Source: Elephas maximus indicus (taxonomy: Eukaryota; Chordata; Mammalia; Proboscidea; Elephantidae). Taken from it: 64,000 bases of DNA. The notes under the pieces were generated by a model. That model saw only the letters and a list, made by a program, of their open reading frames with translations. It ran no database searches and had not been told where the DNA came from. Below are positions 10,801 to 19,800 of the stretch, piece by piece. The DNA is taken from the NCBI RefSeq assembly GCF_024166365.1, contig NC_064819.1, forward strand, positions 1,252,501-1,316,500, in the 5' to 3' direction. Each line of letters opens with the position of its first letter. Positions within the stretch are counted from its first letter, which is position 1. Both the position numbers and the translations under genes were made by a program.

Positions 10801-13800
10801 TTCACCTAGAATGTAAACCAGCCAACCCACTGCCGTCGAGTCGATTCTGACTCATAGTGATCCTGTAGGACAGAGTAGAACTGCCCCATAGAGTTTCCAA
10901 GGAGTGCCTGGTGGATTCGAACTGCTGACCTTTTGGTTAGCAGCCATAGCACTTAACCACTACGCTACCAGGGTATCCTTCTATAAATTCTTCCTTCCGC
11001 TTTCTGTGTTTTCAGATCTGAGAATCCCTATATCCTACAAGGTACTTACTCACGTTCAGTAAACACATTTGTTGTCTTTTATTTATATTAAACAGATGAG
11101 TTCTAAATTAGGCCTTGGTTACTGGTGCCAAAGCAAGACTGCAACTTCCCTGTTCTTCTTCCAGGTTATTGCTTTGCTCTTCCTTTCTGATTGTGTGCAT
11201 CCACAGGTGTTGAGAAATAACCAGTTGGCGCACTGGATCGCCAGCTGGGTGGGGGGAAAGAGAGAGGCAGAGAAGGTTTGGAGCAGAGAGCTCTGGTGTT
11301 TTATTTATTCCACACCACTTGATAAAAGAGTTTGGAAAGTGTTCGGAGTTTACCACTCCAGCTAGTCTGCTTGGCTGGATGCATTTGTGTTGCTCGTATT
11401 GACTGATCACGGCCACCACGTCCCCTTACCAGCCTCTCTTTCTTTCCTCCTCAGCTCTTACTCTTTATTGTAAGTGGCGGCTCAGAAGCATTTGTCTGCA
11501 GAGAAATACACTGAGAAAACCTCAAATGTTGATTCCCATAAAAATTCAATAGAAAAACAGCAGTGTTATATTCTTGGAATTGTTGCTCGGTGTCTGCTCT
11601 TATTTCTTCAGTTCTGCTGCCCGTCAGCCATGTTGGCTGTCACAGTGATTGTATAAGACTATGGGTACTCTCGGGGTTTAATCAACTTAAAGTGGCAGCA
11701 AGGAGGAAGGCAGGGTGACAAATCAGCGGGACTGGTGTTAAAAGTAATTACTAGTGTTGTCAGGTCCGGTTATGGGGAGCGGTGATACTGTTTTCTACTT
11801 TCTGAGCAAAGTATATATTTATTCAGATGAATAGGCTCATATGTGAAATGGGACTGAAATCACAAGAACAAGTCTTTGTAAGATCTGGCTAACGCACTTC
11901 TAAGTATTTAAAGTAACTTAAATAAATCCAAAGAACTGTCAGATAGGAGTTTGGTGTTCAGTCACTTCAGTTCAACCAAAAAAATGGATTTTATTCCTTG
12001 AACAGTAAAGATGCCTAAAAACCTGTGCTTCCGTGTTCTGCCCATTTCAGTGGGCCTCTCAGTACCTGCCCTCTGTCTAGCTGTGGAGGCGCCACTAAAG
12101 GTCTGTAAAGAGCATTGAGAGCTTGAAGAAGTACTTGGTAAGACAGCAGCCGTTACTTTCAGAGCTGAGCCTTTGGGTGGGAGGACCTCCGATCTGCACG
12201 CGCAGGTTATTTTCACCGGCATTCGCCGGATGTAAACCTATTTTCAAAGGCTTTGCAACCATTTGATCATATCTGAATAAACTTAGCAAGCGATAAAAAT
12301 GAAATTGAATCCGCTAGTGAAATAACTGCCCTTATCACCCCTCTGGCTTTTGACCAAAAGCTTTTTTTGTCAGGTGAGCCAGCAAGCTGGGAGATTTCTG
12401 AGGTCAGTACTTTGTTTGGATTGTAACCCTATCTTCTCTTTCTTTCTAGGCCATGGCTGTTCTCTTCTCGAATTTTAGCATTATAACAACAGCTCTTCTA
12501 TTCAGGATAGTGCTGAAGTAAGTAATTCACTGTGGGAGCCTATACCCTCCTTTGAAAGGGCCCAGCCTCGGTGCAGTGATACACCCAGGGCTCAGAACCC
12601 TCAGGTCCCAGGGCCGGGATTTTATGCTGAGTTGGTTTTGTGTGTCGAGCAAGTTGTTTAACTGCTGGAAACTGCTCCGCTGCTAGCCTGACTGAAACCT
12701 CTGTAACAAGATGTTGGAAAGTTTTGAGCATCACATGAAAAAGAGAATCGACTGAGTTATAATTGCTGTCTTAAGTTTTAGTGCTGAGTTTTCAACAAAA
12801 TTCATGAGCAGCTGCTTTGGCAGAATCGCTCTGCATTAATGGGAAACCAGGAGGCTCCAAAGATTATTGGTACGTTTGTGATTTGGAGTTTGGAGGTGAT
12901 GAAGGGTGACAAATTCATCATTACATGACTCGAGATAAGTACGTGATTTAAGGCAGAGAACTTGAACGAGGAATCTTCACGTTTAGAGTTTAGGTTAGAG
13001 AGGAAGAGTGCTGGGTTTTTTAATTTTTCGAAAGGCCATGGCCAGTCTTCCCTAGCTCCAGGAGGACCCCTGAATAGCGTGACTCCTTTTGGGTAAATAG
13101 GCTCTGCCTGGAAGGGAGGACCGGGGTGTGCCCTAAAGAAGGATGAGAGACGGTCTGGTGGGGACTTAACTCCAGCTTAATTTGTTACGTGGGGGTGATG
13201 GTGATGATGATAAAAATAAAAGCACCTTCTTGTCGTATTTGTCGTGGTTGTCCTTTTAATTTTCCGCTCACTGTCTCCTTCTAATTTCTTGTTTCTCACT
13301 GTGCCGTGTGAGTGTGCTCCTTCACGTTTGTATGTAGAGGAGAAGAATGACTTGGCATTTAGGCCTGAAGATAAATTCAGTACATGAATTAATGAACCTG
13401 CTGCTCTCCGGTATATGGAATCCATGAAACATTTTCTTTTAACCTGAGGAAACATTCAATTTAATAGTTAGCGTGAAAGATGGGGGGAGGAAACGAACAT
13501 TACATTTGTTGTTGTCGCTGTTAGGTGCCATCGAGTCGGTTCTGACTCATAGCGACCCTGTGCACAAGAGAACGAAACACTGCCCGGTCCTGCGCCATCC
13601 TTAAACAATCGTTGTTATGCTTGAGCTCATTATTGCAGCCGCTGTGTCAGTCCACCTTGTTGAGGGTCTTCCTCTTTTCCGCTGACCCTGCACTCTGCCA
13701 AGCATGATGTCCTTCTCCAGGGACTGATGGATCCTGACAACATGTCCAAAGTATGTAAGACGCAGTCTCACCATCCTTGCTTCTAAGGAGCATTCTGGTT

Positions 13801-16800
13801 GTACTTCTTCCGAGACAGATTCGTTCATTCTTTTGGCAGTCCATGGTATATTCAGTATTCTTTGCCGTGTCCATCAGTTTGTCGTACTGTGGAGGCTTGC
13901 GTGTTGCCGTGATGCTGGAAGCTATGCCACCGGCATTCAGGTACCACCAGCGTCACCCATGGAGGACAGCTTTCAGGGGAGCTTCCAGACTAAGACAGAC
14001 TAGGAAGAAGGACCCAGCAGTCTACTTTTGAAAAGCATTAGCCAGTGAAAACCTCATGAATAGCAGCAGAACATTACATTTAGTCCAATTCAAATGTTGG
14101 AGTACATTGAAATATGCGTTATGCATCCCGTTTTTCTTTTTCTTTACGAATTATGAAAAATATTTAACTTGCAATTTAAAGAACACTATTCAAAATGTTC
14201 TGAAGCCTTTTGGAAGTTGACCTGTAGCTCACTTGGAAGGATAAAAAGTTGGCTTCTGAGAAAATGAATGTCAGCAATGATATTTTTGTATTGATTCCTG
14301 GGATAAAATGAGAAATGCATTTCCAAAGAGGGGAAAAAATTGACCGCAAGGCATAATAAAATGCTCAGTATTTAATAAGGGAGCAAAACTCTCAAAGATA
14401 TCTTGAAGTAAAAATATTTTTTTCTATGAAATTACAATTTATGAGCACACATGGTACTGTAAGTAAGCTATTATATACAAGTGTTCTGTAAAAATAACAT
14501 CAATTTAAAATTGAACTTAGCAAAGAGAAGATAGAATGTACGGATTGCCCTACTTGAAACTGGCCAGTAGGCTTAGCTCTGCCCCACAGTAAAGATCTCC
14601 TGTTAAAATGTTAAGCATTTAACTCTTTGTATTAAGAAAGTTAATTCTTAGTTTAACCGAATCAAAAATCTATACTGTAAACTTTAAATGTTTGCTTTTA
14701 ATATTGCTAATTATAAAAATACCGATTGAATTATTGCTAGTTTTAATAATGATGAACATTGGTATAGATTTTATAGTTAATTTTTCTTCCATGTACTTTA
14801 CCTCCTAGTCTTCTGAGCAGCAGTGTAGATCTCAGACACGCGTTTGCTTTGTTTTTCACGTCTTTGTTTCAGTCCTTGTTTGTTTACATTACTGGAAGGT
14901 ATTTACATTAAAGAAACAATAAAACCCCTCCATCTTTTCTGTTTCCACAAGCGATAACTTAGCTCACTGAGTAGGTCTTCATTTGACTGATTGAAAAATC
15001 AACACTAAAGCTACTCTAAATAGATGAAATAATGTGAACATTGTTCTAATAATATCTTTTATGAGAATGTCTTTTCAGTATTGTATTACACTGTAAATCC
15101 ATTTAAGGTTGTTGTTTTGATCTTTTTGTTGGTTTAGTGTGTCTTTTGTCTGTCCCTACCCAGTCAATTGGTTATGCATCATTTGACTGTTTTGCCATTG
15201 GCAGTGAAATCTTGGTCTAGGCACAGCCGTGTAAGCATTCTATGGCATACTTAATTTGTTTGCCTCAACTCATTCATTTTTCATCTATGTTAGTAAAGCT
15301 GTTGCCTTATGAGCTTGACGTCATACACCGGTTCCCATACAGATAAAGAATATGAGGCTACAGATGTAGGAAAAATAAGCCTAGGACTAATGCAAGGATT
15401 AGTTGGAAGAATTTGATAGTGGGAACAAGTGAAGTATCACCATCCCAAAGCTCTGTTGTCTTTTCTGGGGAACTCTCTGTGAATGTACCAATTTGTTCAT
15501 TGACATATAGCCCCAGTTCAAAGGAAACTGGAGCAGGCATTGGGCCCGAGACCTCACTGGCTTCCTCCTGAGCCTTGGCAAAATCCTGTGATCTTGTCTG
15601 TCTTGGCTGTGGGAAGTAGCATTAACCTGAACATTGAGGTTTTGGAGCAAAAGGTAACCAAGATCAGCACTTACTTTTTAAAAAAAGAATGTTTAAGCTT
15701 CTCTGATGTCTTCAAAGGGAAGCTATGGGAAAAATTGTTAAAAAACATTTTGAAACATATGATAGATGCCTTGGAAGTTATGGTAACTTAGTTACTGTCT
15801 AAACCAGCAGAAGAATGAAGGAAAGTGCCGCTGAGCAGTACAGGCATTTTCTCCAAAATCATCCACTTGATAAATCATCATTCCTCAGAGCTGTGCTCAT
15901 GATCACTCTGTGCTACTAAGAAATGTGTGTAGTTTCCTCAGAAAACAGTTGTGCAGGCCTCCACTTAGTCACATGCTTGCTGTGCCTTGGCTTACTGCCA
16001 CCAGGTATGTTAGGAGTGCACTTACCAGATGCAATTTATACTTAATTGTCCAGTTTGCTAGAACTCAGAGTGGGGAATCATGCAACCGAATCGATCCCTT
16101 AAGCAATTTATTTTAGCTTAAAACACGCAAATGTACATTTATTTGATCATTCTTTGCCTGTAGAGCTAAGGCTTGTCCTTTGAGTATGGGTGAGGTTTGC
16201 TGATAGGAGTTCTTTGAGTTCTTTCTGGCATGAAGTGACATTTATTATACGTCATCCATGATTTCTGGTTTCAGTTTCTTTGAAGTGAAACAAGTCCTTA
16301 AAAATACTTTTAAAGTCGAATTCTTCTAGAGATTTATTGTTTGTTCCCTCATCTTTTATAATTAGCTCAAGAGCCCCGGTGGTGCAGTGGTTAAGAATTA
16401 TGGCTGGTAACCAAAAGGTCGGCAGTTCGAATCCACCAGCAACTCCTTGGAAACGCTGTGGGGGCAGTTCTTCTCTGTCCTGTAGGGTCGCTGTGAGTCA
16501 GAATCGACTCGATGGCCCTTTACAACAACAGTCTTTCCAAGTTGCTCAACTTAGTTTTTCCACTCATGGTTTATCAGTTTATGTACCCATATGTACTGTA
16601 TATACACGCACCCATACACAGAACAATGAGGTCTCCTGGCAGAATCACATTTAGAAACAGACTCTTCATGAACAAACAGTCTGGTAGGAGCAGAGGCACT
16701 CGGGTGGAGTACCTTCTGATGGCTCACGCTCAGCTCTGAGCACCAGCAGGGATGCTTTACAGGGGCAGTGGGCAGAGCGCAATAATGAACGTCTGTGTTG

Positions 16801-19800
16801 CACTGGCTTAGCTGTGAGGTACAGAACCCACCATGCAGAGCCAGTGATCATGTGTAAGGACTCAGATCCTTATCCAACACTGTAGGGTAATTTCTTTGTT
16901 GGAAATCCACCATTTTCAGCCATATCTTTAATGATTTTTGAAATGTTACTTTGAATCAGTAATTGTTTGCAGTAGGTACCATTTAGCTTAAGTGTCTTCT
17001 TAGGTTTTTTTTTTTCTCACTGTCACCGTTATCTGAAAGCTTGCAGTTGTCAGAATTGAAATCTAAAGGAACAGTAGATTATGTCTTGCCTTATTTGTCT
17101 GTAATATACAGTAAAACCCATTGCCGTCAAGTTGATTCCGACTTATAGTGACCATTTTGGACAGAGTAGAACTGTCCTGTAGGGTTTCCAAGGCTGCAAT
17201 CTTTACGGAAGCAGACTGCTAGATCTTTCTCCCACAGGGGGGCTGGTGGGCTTGAACTGCCGACCTTTCAGTTAGCGGTCAAGCACTTAACTACTGTGCT
17301 ACCTTATCCTTTCTTTACTCTTTCACAAATACGTGACCTTAGGGAAGTCAGTCAGCCTCATTGAGCACTGCTTCTTCCTCACGAGCAGGAATTGCCCGGC
17401 CCCATAGTAGATATTCCATCAATGTGCCAGTGCAAAAATGCCTTATAATTTCAGCTTCTCACCTGTTGCTTTAAACTTCTGCCTTAGCTTAGGTCATTCT
17501 TGGGGTTCCTCTTCACCTGGCTAAGATTTTGCTCCCCCCAGAATGCTGCTGATGACCTGGGTCAGGTGCTCCTCCCACCATTAGCATCGTACGTTCTTGA
17601 CCTTGCACAGAACTTCCTCTGCCTGCCATATCCACCCCCTTCCTTTTCACATGGCAGGCTCCAGTTTATGTTTCCTCCACCAGCTCAAGTGCCGTTTTCT
17701 CTTGGAAGCCATCCCTGACTCCTTTTCCGGTGCTCCTGACTCTTACCATGCATATCTCTGCTTGTGTCAGTTACCACACATTATATCGTCGTCAGCTAGT
17801 TCCATGGCTGTCTCCCTACTGAAGTATAAAATCCTGAGGATGGGGGTCAAGTCTTGATTTCCCTAAGATGTCTGGAACCTGGTGGCTGCTTATTAAATGT
17901 CTGTTGAACTGAATAAATCGGCAAAATGGCATAATCATAATACCTGTCCTCTGTATCTCACAAGTTTGTAGTTAGCACCACCCCCCCCCACCACCGCCAA
18001 GGAAAAAACACTGTTAGGACCTTGTAAACTGTGAACCACTGCTCAGAAGATCATCCTCATCCTTGTGTAAACCTCCAGCAGTTTGCTGAATAACGTGTTG
18101 TGCTTAGATCACGGATCGAGGGGCGAGCTTCCTCCTCAAGCCTTTTTTGGCTCATGAGCACCTTGGAAGATTTGATGAAGCTTTGAAGAATCGCCCCAGC
18201 GGGGGAGAATGCACCTGTACAGAAGATTTGGAAACACTGCGAGAATCCACAGGTTCCTACAGCTCGTCCACATACTTTCTGGTTCGTGAACACTTCGTTA
18301 GGAATCCTTGTTATAACTGGCTTTATAGCAAATAAGTTACCAGGCAACTTAATAATAATAATATATGATGATAAATGCTGTCCGGGCCTGAGATCACCTC
18401 TGGAAATGAAAGGAGGCTTACTGAAACCTATAGGTTGACCACAGATCTGCAGGGGAGAAGTGACTCACTGGCTTTAAGGGACAGCTATTAGAAAAGTGAA
18501 TAAAAACGCCACGTGTGAGAAGCAGAGGCCTTGTCATGGACTGAATTATGTCCCCCAAAAATACGTATCAACTTGGTTAGGCCATGATTCCCAGTATTGT
18601 GTAGTTGTCCTCCATTTTGTGGGACTGATATAATTTCCCTGTGTGTTGTAAATCCTAATCTTTGTCTGTGGGTAATGCGGGACGATTAGATTACGTTAAA
18701 GAGGATTAGGGCGGGATATAACACCCTTACTCAGGTCACATCCCTGATCCAACACGAAGGGAGTTTCCTTGGGGTGTGACCTTTTATCTCACAAGAGGTA
18801 AAAGGAAAGGGAATCAAGCAGGGAGTGGGGGACCTCCTACCACCAAGAAAGCAGCTCTGGGAGCAGAGCATCCTTTGGACCTCGGGTTCCTGCATGGGAA
18901 CCCTAGTCCAGGGGAAGATTGATGACAAGGACCTTCCTCCAGAGCCAACAGAGCTGACTCCCTGAATTTGGGCTTTTAGTCTTCTAGACTGTGACAGAAT
19001 AAGCTTCCGTTTGTCAAAGCCATCCACTTGTGATATTTCTGTTCTGGCAGCACTAGATAAGTAAGACGGGCACCAACATGTTTCCTTGGAGCTTGAATTG
19101 TGGGCAGTGCTAGCAACGAATGTACAGTTTGCCCAACCAAGTACTCGGGCATCTCTTGGACTTGTCAGTAGAAATTACTGCTATAGCAAAAGAAAACAGT
19201 AGTAAAATCTTGTTTTTCCTCTTTGACTAGGCGGCACCTGACCTGGATACAGTGGGCCTCCCTCCTGATTCTGTTTTTGTCTATTGTGGCTCTGACTGCC
19301 GGAACCAAAGCTTCCCAGCCTGACTTGGCAGGGCATGGGTTTCATCACGATGCCTTCTTCCAGCCGTCCAATTCCTGCCTGCTTTTCAAACACGAGTGTC
19401 CCAGAAAAGATAATTGCACAGCGGAGGAGTGGGCTTTCCCTGAAGCTAAGTGGAATGCCACCACCAGGGTCTTCCGTCACTTCCGTCTTGGCTTGGGCCA
19501 CGTCCTTATTATAGTACAGTGTTTCATCTCCTCGATGGCCAATGTCTATAATGAAAAGATCCTGAAGGAGGGGAAGCAGCTCGCCGAGAGCATCTTCATA
19601 CAGAACAGCAAACTCTATTTCTTTGGTGTCCTTTTTAACGCGCTCACCCTGGGCCTTCAGAGGAGTAACCGCGATCAGGTTAAGAACTGCGGATTGTTCT
19701 TTGGCCACAATGCATTTTCAGTAGCCCTTATTTTTGTTACTGCATTCCAGGGTCTCTCAGTGGCTTTCATCCTTAAGTTTCTGGATAATATGTTCCATGT

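Larger units (their letters stand above)
9764..12449 (+). other. SLC35A5: SLC35A5 intron between coding exons 3 and 4
   Basis: Has a MIR at about 10580 and a SINE at 10815. Elsewhere (9770-10575 and 10985-12445) I see no repeat family, exon or simple-sequence array. The open frames there are short and overlap on both strands. Confidence 0.75.
12518..19230 (+). other. SLC35A5: SLC35A5 intron between coding exons 4 and 5
   Basis: This 6.7-kb intron holds a twin-primed RTE, two SINEs, an L2 end and an MLT1-like LTR that stops about 160 bp before the acceptor. 14082-16369 is AT-rich unique sequence with nothing I recognise. 17940-18530 includes a C-rich tract near 17982 and an unassigned segment. 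Confidence 0.8.

Noticed and set aside
16370..16450. tRNA genes at the many A-box/B-box sequences
   Set aside because: These are tRNA-like SINE heads. They lack an acceptor stem that pairs and continue into SINE body sequence.
18057..18347. Processed pseudogene candidate on either strand
   Set aside because: Open frames of 96 and 62 residues overlap, but neither reads as a known protein. No poly-A tract or duplication seen.
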